A DNA stretch of 64,000 bases from Zoogloea ramigera (GTDB lineage Bacteria; Pseudomonadota; Gammaproteobacteria; Burkholderiales; Rhodocyclaceae): contig NZ_BJNV01000006.1 of assembly GCF_006539865.1 (NCBI RefSeq), positions 124,001 through 188,000 on the forward strand, written 5' to 3'. Position numbers and translations under genes: made by a program. The notes below the pieces were generated by a model, which saw only the letters and a program-made list of their open reading frames with translations, was not told the DNA's origin and did not search any database. This document shows positions 27,057 to 35,733 of this stretch, one piece after another. How positions within the stretch are numbered: the stretch's first letter is position 1; each line of letters begins with the position of its first letter.

Positions 27057-27779
27057 ATGCCTGAAACCGGCTATTTTGCAGTCTTCCTCATCGGCCTTCT
27101 CGGCGGCGTCCATTGCGTCGGGATGTGTGGCGGCATCGTCAGCGCGCTCACGGTGCAGGTGCGCCTGCCGGGCCAGACCAGCCCGGCCCGCCGGGAGTGG
27201 CCGCTGCACCTGGCCTACAACCTCGGGCGTATCGGCAGCTACACCGCGGCCGGGGCTGCGATGGGAGCCATCGGCACCGTCGGCATGCTCTTCAACGACG
27301 TCCTGCCGGTGCAGCTTGCCCTGTATGTGGCGGCCAACCTGATGCTGGTGGCGCTGGGCCTGTATCTCACCGGCTTTACCCGCGCCCTGGCGGGTGTCGA
27401 GCGCCTCGGCCAGCGCCTGTGGGCCCGCGTCCAGCCGCTCACCCGGCGCTTCCTGCCGGCGCGCAGCGTGGCCCAGGCCTTTCCCCTTGGCGTGCTGTGG
27501 GGCTTCCTGCCCTGCGGGTTGGTGTACAGCGTGCTGGCCACGGCTCTTGTCACCGGCTCGGCCGAGCGCGGCGCCGCGCTGATGCTGGCCTTCGGGCTCG
27601 GCACGCTGCCCAATCTGCTGCTGGCCGGCATGTTGCTCACGCGTCTGCGCGACGTGGTGCGCAACCAGGCGGTGCGGATGGGGGCCGGCCTGGTGGTGCT
27701 GGCCTTCGGCGTGTTTGGCCTGGTCACCACGCCGTCCCTCGGCAGCGCGCTGTGGAACGGCGTGGTGTGCCACTTCTGA
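27057..27779 (+). CDS. SafE/UreH-like transmembrane protein (DsbD_2-type), copper-cluster associated
   Basis: A 240-residue inner-membrane protein with about six helices. Family motifs GLLGGVHCVGMCGGI near the start and PLGVLWGFLPCGLVYSVL are conserved, with Cys residues in both that could bind metal or form a thiol pair. Such proteins commonly lie beside copper ATPases and cytochrome oxidase maturation genes. It is followed by copA after 19 bases, which suggests a role in copper delivery or cytochrome biogenesis (inference). Confidence 0.82.
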   Translation: MPETGYFAVFLIGLLGGVHCVGMCGGIVSALTVQVRLPGQTSPARREWPLHLAYNLGRIGSYTAAGAAMGAIGTVGMLFNDVLPVQLALYVAANLMLVALGLYLTGFTRALAGVERLGQRLWARVQPLTRRFLPARSVAQAFPLGVLWGFLPCGLVYSVLATALVTGSAERGAALMLAFGLGTLPNLLLAGMLLTRLRDVVRNQAVRMGAGLVVLAFGVFGLVTTPSLGSALWNGVVCHF

Positions 27780-27798
27780 TGCGCGGGCGAGCAGGCTG

Positions 27799-30204
27799 AT
27801 GGCCACTGAACCCGGGCGCCGCTACGATCTGCCGGTATCCGGCATGAGCTGCGCGGCCTGCGCCGTGCGCCTCGAGAAGGTCCTCAACCGCCTGCCCGGC
27901 GTGGCGGCCCAGGTCAATTTCGCCACCGGCAAGGCGCGGCTCACCGCTGCGCCCGACGCGGCGGATGCCGACGCGGTGCTGGCGGCGATCCGCAAGGCCG
28001 GTTTCGACGTGGCGCCCCAGGTGCTCGAGCTCGGCATTGCCGGCATGAGCTGCGCGGCCTGCGCGGCGCGCATCGAGAAGGTCGTGGGCCGGCTGCCCGG
28101 CGCCGAGGGCAGCGTCAACTTTGCCGCCGAGACGGCGCGGGTGCGCTACACGCCGGGGCTCACCGACCCGGCCACCATCGTCGCGGCGATCGCCAAGGCC
28201 GGCTTCACCGCAACGCCCATCGCCGGCCGCGACCGCGAGGCCGAGCGGGCCCGCAAGGACGCCGAGTTCCGCGCCGAGCTGCGCCTGTTCTGGATCTCGG
28301 CGGCGCTCAGCCTGCCTTTCCTGGCCCAGATGGTGGGCATGCTGGGGGCCGGCTTCGAGGCGGCCGATCATCACGTCGAATGGCTGCCGCGCTGGCTGCA
28401 GTGCCTGCTGGCGACGCCGGTGCAGTTCTGGATCGGGCGGCGCTTCTACAAGGGGGCGTGGTCGTCGCTGCTCGGCGGCGGCGCCAACATGGATGTGCTG
28501 GTGGCCCTGGGCACCAGCGTGGCGTATTTCTTCAGCTTGTTCGTGGTGCTCGCCGGGCGCCACGACCTGCACGTTTATTTCGAGGCCTCGGCCAGCATCA
28601 TCACCCTGGTGCTGCTCGGCAAGCTGCTCGAGGCGCGGGCGCGGGCGCGCACTTCGGCGGCTATCGAGGCGCTGCTGCGCCTGCAGCCGCCGACGGCGTG
28701 GATAGAGCGCGACGGCCAGCTCGTCGAGCTGCCGGTGGCCCAGGTGGTGGCCGGCATGACCTTCGTGCTGCGCCCGGGCGACGCGGTGCCGGTGGACGGC
28801 GAGGTGCTGTCCGGCACCTCGTCGGCCGACGAGGCGATGCTCACCGGCGAGAGCGTGGCGGTGGCCAAGGCGCCGGGCGACAAGGTGTTTGCGGCCACGG
28901 TCAATGGTGACGGCGTGCTGCGCTGCCGGGCCAGCGGGGTGGGGGCCGACACGCTGCTCGCGGGCATCGTGCGCCTCGTCGAGCAGGCCCAGGGCGGCAA
29001 GCCCGACGTGCAGCGCCTCGCCGACCGCATCGCGGCGATCTTCGTGCCGACGGTGGTGGCCATTGCGGTGGCCACCTTCGGGCTGTGGTGGTGGCTGGGC
29101 GGCGAGCTGGCGCCGGCGCTGGTCAATGGCGTGGCGGTGCTGGTGATCGCCTGCCCCTGCGCGCTGGGCCTCGCCACGCCGACGGCGGTGATGGTGGGCA
29201 CCGGCCAGGGCGCGCGGGCCGGCATCCTGGTGAAGAACGCCGAGGCCCTGGAGCTGGCCGAGAAGATCAAGGTGCTGGTGGTGGACAAGACCGGCACCCT
29301 CACCGAGGGGCGGCCGTCCCTCATCGACCTGCGCTGTGCCGAAGGCGTCACGCGGGCTGAGTTGCTGGTGCTCGCCGCCAGCCTCGAGCAGAGCAGCCAC
29401 CACCCGCTGGCGCGGGCGGTGGTGGAGGCGGCGCGCGCGGAAGGCCTCGCCCCGCAGGCGGCCGAGGCGGTGCAGGCGGTGGGCGGCAAGGGCGTGACGG
29501 GGCGTGTCGAGGGGCGCGCGGTGCAGCTCGGCTCGCCGGATTTCATCGAAGGGCTGGGCGTGGCGGTGCCGCCGGCCTTGCTCGAACCGCTCGTCAGCGC
29601 GGCGCTGACGCCGGTGGCGGTGGCCGCCGACGGCCGCCTGCTGGGTGTGATGGGCCTGGCCGACCCGCTCCGGGCCAGCTCGAAGGCGGCGGTGGCGCGC
29701 CTGCAGGCGATGGGCCTGCGGGTGGTGATGCTCACCGGCGACCACCCGGCCGCCGCGGCGCGGATCGCAGCCGAGGCCGGCATCGCCGAGTTTCGCGCCC
29801 AGGTGCTGCCCGGCGACAAGGCCGCCGCGGTCGAGGCGCTGCGCGCCGAGGGCCGGGTGGGGATGGTCGGCGACGGCATCAACGACGCGCCGGCCCTGGC
29901 GGCGGCGGATGTGTCGTTCGCTATCGGCGCCGGTTCGGATGTGGCCATCGAGGCCGCCGACCTGACCCTGGTGCGGAGCGACCTCAACAGCGTCGCCGAC
30001 GCGATCGCCCTGTCCCGGGCCACGCTGGGCAAGATCCGCCAGAACCTGTTCTTTGCCTTCATCTACAACATCATCGGCATCCCGGCGGCGGCGCTGGGCC
30101 TCTTGAACCCGGTGATCGCCGGTGCTGCGATGGCGATGAGCTCGGTCTCGGTCGTCAGTAATTCGCTGCTGCTGCGCCGCTGGCGTCCCCACAAACCCGA
30201 CTGA
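27799..30204 (+). CDS. copA: Copper-translocating P1B-type ATPase
   Basis: An 801-residue inner-membrane pump. Two N-terminal HMA domains carry GMSCAAC (Cys18/21 and Cys85/88). Membrane helices follow, then the CPC metal site at 452-454, the phosphorylated Asp496 in DKTGTLTEG, the HP motif in SSHHPLARA and the hinge GDGINDAPAL. The CPC motif and CxxC domains indicate Cu(I). It could export surplus copper or, as CcoI/FixI-type pumps do, supply cbb3 oxidase assembly. The SafE-like neighbour keeps the second option open. The start MATEPGRRY was chosen over a longer frame overlapping the SafE-like gene. Confidence 0.94.
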   Translation: MATEPGRRYDLPVSGMSCAACAVRLEKVLNRLPGVAAQVNFATGKARLTAAPDAADADAVLAAIRKAGFDVAPQVLELGIAGMSCAACAARIEKVVGRLPGAEGSVNFAAETARVRYTPGLTDPATIVAAIAKAGFTATPIAGRDREAERARKDAEFRAELRLFWISAALSLPFLAQMVGMLGAGFEAADHHVEWLPRWLQCLLATPVQFWIGRRFYKGAWSSLLGGGANMDVLVALGTSVAYFFSLFVVLAGRHDLHVYFEASASIITLVLLGKLLEARARARTSAAIEALLRLQPPTAWIERDGQLVELPVAQVVAGMTFVLRPGDAVPVDGEVLSGTSSADEAMLTGESVAVAKAPGDKVFAATVNGDGVLRCRASGVGADTLLAGIVRLVEQAQGGKPDVQRLADRIAAIFVPTVVAIAVATFGLWWWLGGELAPALVNGVAVLVIACPCALGLATPTAVMVGTGQGARAGILVKNAEALELAEKIKVLVVDKTGTLTEGRPSLIDLRCAEGVTRAELLVLAASLEQSSHHPLARAVVEAARAEGLAPQAAEAVQAVGGKGVTGRVEGRAVQLGSPDFIEGLGVAVPPALLEPLVSAALTPVAVAADGRLLGVMGLADPLRASSKAAVARLQAMGLRVVMLTGDHPAAAARIAAEAGIAEFRAQVLPGDKAAAVEALRAEGRVGMVGDGINDAPALAAADVSFAIGAGSDVAIEAADLTLVRSDLNSVADAIALSRATLGKIRQNLFFAFIYNIIGIPAAALGLLNPVIAGAAMAMSSVSVVSNSLLLRRWRPHKPD

Positions 30205-30215
30205 AAGGAAACGCG

Positions 30216-30422
30216 ATGGAAGAAGTGACGATCAAGGTGGGCGGCATGAGCTGCCAGGGCTGCGTGAAGAACGTGACCGGCGCCCTCGCGGCCACCGCCG
30301 GGGTGGCCGGCGTGGCGGTGTCGCTGGAGGCCGGTGAGGCCAGGGTGAGCTACGACCCGGCCACGGTGTCGGCCAACGCGCTTCGCGCCGTCATCGAGGA
30401 GGTCGGCTTCGACGCGGCCTGA
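30216..30422 (+). CDS. copZ: Copper chaperone CopZ (HMA domain)
   Basis: A 68-residue soluble heavy-metal-associated domain with the Cu(I) site GMSCQGC near residues 10-16. It probably hands copper to the HMA domains of CopA. It follows copA by 11 bases with an AAAGGAAA ribosome binding site, so it is in the same operon. Confidence 0.92.
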   Translation: MEEVTIKVGGMSCQGCVKNVTGALAATAGVAGVAVSLEAGEARVSYDPATVSANALRAVIEEVGFDAA

Positions 30423-30499
30423 ACCCACCCTGGGCGCCGGCCATCGCTTGTGTTTATCGATTGCCGAGCGGTGTTTATCCCGGATTCGCGTTGCTCACT

Positions 30500-30505
30500 T
30501 ATAAT
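30500..30505 (+). promoter_or_regulatory. -10 element upstream of ppa
   Basis: A consensus TATAAT lies 40 bases before the pyrophosphatase ATG. No clear -35 match is seen at 16-18 bases. Confidence 0.5.
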
Positions 30506-30544
30506 CGCACCCGGCATTCATTCAATAACATGGGAGGTAGAACT

Positions 30545-31072
30545 ATGGGTTTCGATCAGGTCAAGGCTGGCAAGGACGTTCCGAACGACATCAACGTGAT
30601 CATCGAGATCTCCGCCCAGGGCGATCCGATCAAGTTCGAGGTGGACAAGGATAGCGGCGCCGTCTTCGTCGACCGCTTCATGGGCACCTCCATGCGCTAC
30701 CCGATCAACTACGGCTACGTGCCCCACACCATCGCCGGCGACGGCGACCCGGTGGACGTGCTGGTGGTCACCCCCTTCCCGCTGATGCCGGGTGTGGTGA
30801 TCCGCTGCCGTCCGGTGGGCGTGCTGAAGATGGAAGATGACGGCGGCGTTGATGCCAAGGTTGTCGCGGTGCCCGTCTCCAAGCTGACCCCGCTGTACGA
30901 CAAGGTCCAGACCACCGACGACCTGCCCGAGCTGCTGATGAAGCAGACCGTGCATTTCTTCGAGCACTACAAGGACCTCGAGCCGGGCAAGTGGGTCAAG
31001 ATCCTGGGCTGGGGCACCGTCGAAGAAGCCAAGCAGGAAATCCTGAACGGCCTGGCCGCTGCCGCCAAGTAA
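30545..31072 (+). CDS. ppa: Inorganic pyrophosphatase, family I
   Basis: Cytoplasmic Mg-dependent enzyme that hydrolyses pyrophosphate and so drives biosynthetic reactions. The 175-residue length is usual for the family. It shows [23 protein letters not shown] with the metal-binding Asp residues, and [12 protein letters not shown] near the end. The ATG follows GGAGG with good spacing. A terminator lies just downstream. Confidence 0.96.
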   Translation: MGFDQVKAGKDVPNDINVIIEISAQGDPIKFEVDKDSGAVFVDRFMGTSMRYPINYGYVPHTIAGDGDPVDVLVVTPFPLMPGVVIRCRPVGVLKMEDDGGVDAKVVAVPVSKLTPLYDKVQTTDDLPELLMKQTVHFFEHYKDLEPGKWVKILGWGTVEEAKQEILNGLAAAAK

Positions 31073-31095
31073 GCGTCAGCATCCGGTATCGTCAC

Positions 31096-31126
31096 AAGGG
31101 CCCGCGTTTGCGGGCCTTTGTCTTTG
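31096..31126 (+). terminator. Rho-independent terminator of ppa
   Basis: Stem GGCCCGC/GCGGGCC with a GTTT loop, flanked by A and T tracts (CAAG before, TTTGTCTTTG after). It may work in both directions and also serve the convergent MBL gene. Confidence 0.85.
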
Positions 31127-31139
31127 CTGCGCGGTCTCC

Positions 31140-32327
31140 CTAGAGCTCGAGGCGCACGCCCTCGCCGGGCTGGGCCGGGAAGCGTGTGGCGTAGTTCTGG
31201 AAGCCCTGTTCCACGACGTCCGCCTTGCCGTCGCGCCACGGGGCGGTGGTGGCCGCGTCGTAGTTGAAGAGGAACTCGGGGCGCCGGGGCGTGTGGCGCA
31301 GGATGCGCAGCAGCGCCTGGTTGTCCGGGTGCTTGTGGGTGGAGCCGTCGGTGGAGATCAGGTAGCGGCTGCAGTCGATCTTGCCCAGCACGGCGGCGTC
31401 GAGGTTATTGGCGCTGCCGTGGTGGGCCAGCTTGAAGGCGTCCAGCGGCAGCCGCGCCTCGCCCAGCCCGCGCGCCTGGCGCAGGCGTTCGAGGGCCCGG
31501 GCGAGATCCGGCGCGTAGCCGTCACCGGCCAGCAGGATGCTGCGGCCCGCGTGCTCGGCCAGCAGCATGATGCTCGAGCCGTTGGCGGCCGAGGTGTCGC
31601 CGGACACGGCATCCTGCCAGCTGGGCGGCCAGACATCGCCGCGCCCGAGCAGGTCGGCGGGGCCGCCGGCGTTGGTGGCGGGCGCCTCGTCGCTGCCGCC
31701 GAGTACGTCGAGCCAGCTCTGGCACAACTTGTAGAGGCGCGGAAAGGTGGGGCCGAGAACCGTGAGCCGGAGCCCGCCGCCCAGCGTGACGACCGGCAGC
31801 GCGGCCTGTTCGCTCACCATGACCGCCCGGCCCTGCCAGAGGGGGTGAGCGTTCCAGGGCAGTTTGCGGGCCGCGAGCAGGCCGGACAGCGCGTCGCCCT
31901 GGCGGGGGCCGAGCAGGTCGGCGGGGGTCGGCAGCGCCGCGGGGGCTCCGGCGTCGGCGCCCCCCAGCAGGTCACCGGGCAGGCCGCCGCCACCCTGCGC
32001 CGGGCTGCTCGCCGCCGGCAGGCCCATCAGCTGGGGCCGTCCGTTGAACCATATGTCGTGGATCATCAGCGTGGGGTGGGCGGCCTTGAGGAGCTCGATG
32101 ATCCCCACGATGTGGTCGTTGTCGATGTGGGTGACGACCAGGAGTTCGATCTCCAGCGTCTCCGCGCCCCGCTCGTGGCGCAGGCCTTCGAGCCGGTTCC
32201 ACAGCACCGCGGCGGTCTCGCCGAGGCCACCGTCGATGACGACGAGCCGGCTCGCCCCCGGGGGGCCGTATTCGAGCAGCAGACAATCACCGCAGCGCGC
32301 CGGCAGCATTTCGAGTCGGAACATCAT
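31140..32327 (-). CDS. ComEC-like metallo-beta-lactamase fold protein paired with CHAT protein
   Basis: A 395-residue soluble MBL-fold protein. It has the metal motif THIDNDH (His67, Asp69, Asp71, His72), a VVIDGGLG strand before it, LLAGDGY and KLAHHGSANN later, and ISTDGSTHKHPD at the C-terminal His. This pattern matches the MBL domain of ComEC/Rec2 competence proteins, but there are no membrane helices. A low-complexity Gly/Ala/Pro insert lies around residues 105-145. The start ATG overlaps the CHAT stop (ATGA), so the two proteins are translationally coupled and probably act together. Hydrolysis of nucleic acid or a nucleotide signal is a guess. Confidence 0.8.
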   Translation of the reverse strand: MMFRLEMLPARCGDCLLLEYGPPGASRLVVIDGGLGETAAVLWNRLEGLRHERGAETLEIELLVVTHIDNDHIVGIIELLKAAHPTLMIHDIWFNGRPQLMGLPAASSPAQGGGGLPGDLLGGADAGAPAALPTPADLLGPRQGDALSGLLAARKLPWNAHPLWQGRAVMVSEQAALPVVTLGGGLRLTVLGPTFPRLYKLCQSWLDVLGGSDEAPATNAGGPADLLGRGDVWPPSWQDAVSGDTSAANGSSIMLLAEHAGRSILLAGDGYAPDLARALERLRQARGLGEARLPLDAFKLAHHGSANNLDAAVLGKIDCSRYLISTDGSTHKHPDNQALLRILRHTPRRPEFLFNYDAATTAPWRDGKADVVEQGFQNYATRFPAQPGEGVRLEL

Positions 32328-35236
32328 TGACCTCCGAGCAGCCAGTCGCCATCGCCGAAGCCGACGATGGAGAGGATGCCGAGATGGCCTTCGCGCAGGA
32401 GCTGGCGCCGTATCAGGGGCAGCAGTTCGCCAAAGGCGGTGGGGTTGGGGCTGGCGAGCCGGAGGGCGAGGAGCGTGGCGATGCTGCGGGCGATCGGCAC
32501 GGCGTCGCCGCCGCGGATGGGGGCGATCGGCGCGAGGACGATGCTCACGCCGGCGTCTCGGAAGCGTTCGGGGTAGGGCTGGAAGTCTTCGCTGACGCCC
32601 GCCGCCGAGCAGCCCAGCAGGAGCAGCAGTTGCGGCTGCCCGTCGGCGCCGCTGATGTCCCGGATGATCTCCTGCCGGCCGAGGCGTTGCAGATCGCCGA
32701 TCTCGAGGATAGGGGCGTTCCGGTAGATGTCGGTGTGGGCGAGCAGCACGAGCAGCTCCGGCTTGCTCGCGGCGTGTTGCCGCCAGGTCTTCCAGTCGGG
32801 CGCATCCAGCACCGTGGTCGCCAGCGTGCCGAGATCGGCGAGCAGCGAGGCGCGCTCGGCGGCCTGCTCGGCAGCGGTCGGCTTGTAGGCGAAGCTGCGC
32901 GCGCTTGCGCCGAACAGGAGCCGGTCGACGTGGCGGTAGGCTTGCTTGCTTGGCACGCTGGCGGCCTGGTCGGCGATGGGCGGGCTCTGGGTGCCGCAGC
33001 GCTCGATCATCCGGCTGAAGCCCCAGAAGCGGAGCGGGCAGACTGTGCTCTTGTCGTCCCGCTGCGGGCAGGGCGCGCAGGCGTTGCTCCCCGCGCCGGG
33101 GTGGCAGCAGCTGCCGTGTTCGAGGGCCGCGAGCAGGTTGGGGCAGGGGGCCGCGTCGGTGCTGGGCGGGGGGCCGTCGTAAACGTATTCGAGCGGCAGG
33201 AACTTGTTGGTGGTCGGGACGAGCTGGATGCGCTCCCAGTCGTCGATGCCGTCGCCGCACTTCTGGCGCAGGTGCTGTGCCAGCAGGGAGCCGTTGGCGG
33301 CCAGGGCGTAGAGGGTGTCGCCGAAGGCGGCCTGGTCGAGGAGGCCCTGGGAGAAGTCCCACAGGATGGCGGCGTCCTTGAGCGCCTTGGTGATGAGGGT
33401 GATCGGCTCTTCGAGGCTGTCGAGGTCGACGGGCGTTGTTGCGTCGTCGCGCTGGATCGACAGGTGGAGATGCCCGCCGAGGTCGCTCACCTGGATCGCC
33501 ACGTCGTAGGCCTGGCGGTCGTCGAGGTCGTCGTCCCGGGGGTGGATCAGGCCTTCCGTCCGGAGGGGCAGGGCGCCGCCGGCGGTGGCGTTGGAGGCCA
33601 CGTCGATGGACAGGCGTGAGCTCTGCAGCACCCGGTTGTTGTGGATGATCGAGAGGCGCCCCTCGCAGCGCTCGACGCCGGGCTGGGGAAAGATCCCGAA
33701 GCATGCGGCGGTGCTGTCGCCGACCGGTGGCAGGGTGATGGGCATCGACACCAGCGCGATCTGGGCGGGGCCGTCGTCGGGTGGGGCGGTGGCGGCGCGG
33801 CCCGACGACCAGGCGGCGAACTCCGCCAGTTGCGCGCCGTCGAGTGCGGTGGATGAGGCGGTGAGGTCAGTCCGGCGCTGAGGGTAGGGCGCGAGGCTCA
33901 CGCCGCTCATCTCGAGCTGGACGGTGAGCGCGACGTCGCCGTGGTCGAAGCTCAGCCGGCTTTCCGGGAAGGGCGCGTCGTCACGGGGAAGGAGCGAGGG
34001 CCCGATGCCCGCCGCGAGCAGGTTCCAGCGCCCCGGCGCGAGGGCCTGCGCCGGGGCGCCGGTGCCCTGGCCGGCCCACAGCCGGGCCTGGATCCAGCGG
34101 GGTTCGCGGGCGGCGGCGTTGTCGTCGCGCTGCTGGGCGAGGTCTTCCGCTGCGCGCACGCCGTCATGGGTCTCCGACATGAAGCCCCGGGCGCGGAAGG
34201 CGCGGGCCATCCCGGCCTCCCCGGCGCCCGCGAAGTGCCGCGCCGACCGCGCCTGGAGGGCTTCTTCGAGACGGTCCTGCTGGCTGGCGATGGCCAGGAT
34301 GCGGCAGCCGTCGAGGGCGTCGGTGCTGCCGAGCACGAACGGGGGCCGCTGGCCTCGGGAGAGGCTGGCCTGGCTGAGCGCCGCGTGGATCGGCAGGTCG
34401 TGGGAGGCCTGGTAGATGAGGCTGACGAACCAGTCGTTCAGCTGGGCGGGCTCCTGGATGCCGCGCTGGATGGCGAGGCCCGCGGCGTGGAGCAGGTCGA
34501 GCAGCGGGCGCCTGTCGGGGCGCGGAGGGCCGGCCCGGGTGCCCGCAAGGCACACCACGAAGCCGGCCCGCACCCGGCAGCGGGGCCGGCTGCGCAGCGT
34601 GTCGAGGCCGCGCGGGGTGACGATCAGGAGGTCGCAGTGGTCGTGGGCCGCGCCGCCCACTTCATGGCAGCGGGCGAGCCGCAGGGCCCAGTCCGGCTTG
34701 CCCTGCGGGTCCTGCAGGGTGGCGAGGAGGGGCTCGTCGTCGCCCTCCGGCAGCACCCCGACCCGTAACGGCCAATGCCACGCCACCCGGGGGCGGGGCG
34801 GGAAGGGCAGCGCCTCGATGAGGGCCGTGAGGCCGACGTCCGGATGCCGCAGCCACGCGTACAGCGCGTCGTCATCGACGAGATCGGGCCGCCCGAGGTG
34901 GCGCATGGCCAGGCGGGGCTGCCGCCGTGGGGCGTCGGCGCAGCGGGCGGCATGGCAGCGCCAGCCGGCGGCCAGCGCTGCGGCGGCGGTGTGCCGGGTC
35001 GCCTGCCAGTCGGCGAGGCTTGTGTGAGGGCCGACGTTCTGCGCGGCGCGCCAGACCGGAGTGCGCTCGCCGTCCTCGAACTCGGCGGCCAGGGCGGCGG
35101 CGATTGCGTGGGAGTCAAGGCTCGCCGGGTGCTGTTCGGTGCCGCGGGATTCGAGCACGCCGAGGGCGGCCAGCGCGCAGGCGTAGTCGCCGTCGGAGAG
35201 GTCCGAGCCCCAGTTGCCGATGATGTTCTTCTGCAT
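32324..35236 (-). CDS. CHAT-domain (caspase-like) protein
   Basis: A 970-residue cytoplasmic protein. Its C-terminal third, from KFLPLEYVYDG near 679, looks like a CHAT peptidase domain. A His-Cys dyad is suggested by LLAHTD (His834) and LLLLLGCSAAG (Cys876), followed by VLAPIAPIRGGDAV. A Cys-rich insert at roughly 690-740 (GSCCHPG, CAPCP, VCPLRF) may bind zinc. The N-terminal half has no motif I recognise with confidence; LNDWFVSLIYQASHDLP resembles the end of a CHAT fold and may mark a degenerate copy. A beta-rich stretch with LSIIHNNRVLQSSRLSIDV precedes the active domain. First gene of a two-gene operon with the MBL protein. Confidence 0.72.
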   Translation of the reverse strand: MQKNIIGNWGSDLSDGDYACALAALGVLESRGTEQHPASLDSHAIAAALAAEFEDGERTPVWRAAQNVGPHTSLADWQATRHTAAAALAAGWRCHAARCADAPRRQPRLAMRHLGRPDLVDDDALYAWLRHPDVGLTALIEALPFPPRPRVAWHWPLRVGVLPEGDDEPLLATLQDPQGKPDWALRLARCHEVGGAAHDHCDLLIVTPRGLDTLRSRPRCRVRAGFVVCLAGTRAGPPRPDRRPLLDLLHAAGLAIQRGIQEPAQLNDWFVSLIYQASHDLPIHAALSQASLSRGQRPPFVLGSTDALDGCRILAIASQQDRLEEALQARSARHFAGAGEAGMARAFRARGFMSETHDGVRAAEDLAQQRDDNAAAREPRWIQARLWAGQGTGAPAQALAPGRWNLLAAGIGPSLLPRDDAPFPESRLSFDHGDVALTVQLEMSGVSLAPYPQRRTDLTASSTALDGAQLAEFAAWSSGRAATAPPDDGPAQIALVSMPITLPPVGDSTAACFGIFPQPGVERCEGRLSIIHNNRVLQSSRLSIDVASNATAGGALPLRTEGLIHPRDDDLDDRQAYDVAIQVSDLGGHLHLSIQRDDATTPVDLDSLEEPITLITKALKDAAILWDFSQGLLDQAAFGDTLYALAANGSLLAQHLRQKCGDGIDDWERIQLVPTTNKFLPLEYVYDGPPPSTDAAPCPNLLAALEHGSCCHPGAGSNACAPCPQRDDKSTVCPLRFWGFSRMIERCGTQSPPIADQAASVPSKQAYRHVDRLLFGASARSFAYKPTAAEQAAERASLLADLGTLATTVLDAPDWKTWRQHAASKPELLVLLAHTDIYRNAPILEIGDLQRLGRQEIIRDISGADGQPQLLLLLGCSAAGVSEDFQPYPERFRDAGVSIVLAPIAPIRGGDAVPIARSIATLLALRLASPNPTAFGELLPLIRRQLLREGHLGILSIVGFGDGDWLLGGQ

Positions 35237-35733
35237 GAGCGTGCTTTCAACCTGGAAACGGCAGTTGGACGTGCCATATGGTGCGCCTGGGCGGGGGGCT
35301 TGCGCGAGGCGACAAAGCCAGGCGCTGGCGTGCCAGCGGGCGTGTAGCGCTCTCGCCTTCCGGGTGAGCGTTGGCGAAGGCACAAAAATTCTGACAGGCT
35401 CTGCTCATGCGGTGCTTGAACTTGCGGAAAGCGGCTAAGGGCTGTTTCCAGGTTCAATGCGTTGCGGAGCGTGAGCCTTCCGGCCGCGGCAAGGGTGGCC
35501 GCCGGCCCACCTCCGCGCACGCGTGAGTGCTCACCGAGGCCTGGCGGGCGCGGGCCGTGCCCCTCCCGATTTCAATACTGGCTCATGGGTGGGAATAGTC
35601 AAAGACAATGACGGTGGCGGCTGGGCCGTTGCCCCGAGGCGCACCGGTGACGCACCTGCCGGGCCATTCGCCAGCCCGGATCGTCTGCCGGGGCCTTGCC
35701 GCTGGCTGTGGCGTCTCGGAACGTCGGTGGAGT
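35237..35733. other. Gene-free gap between CHAT operon and response regulator
   Basis: About 500 bases with no convincing gene on either strand. It must hold the CHAT operon promoter. Nothing like a tRNA, terminator with T-tract or dispersed repeat of the three families was seen. Small open frames here lack ribosome binding sites or family features. Confidence 0.5.

Noticed and set aside
31140-33704. An 854-residue version of the MBL protein
   Set aside because: The first 450 residues are an out-of-frame reading of the CHAT gene with biased composition; the ATG at 32327 overlaps the CHAT stop and begins a normal MBL domain.
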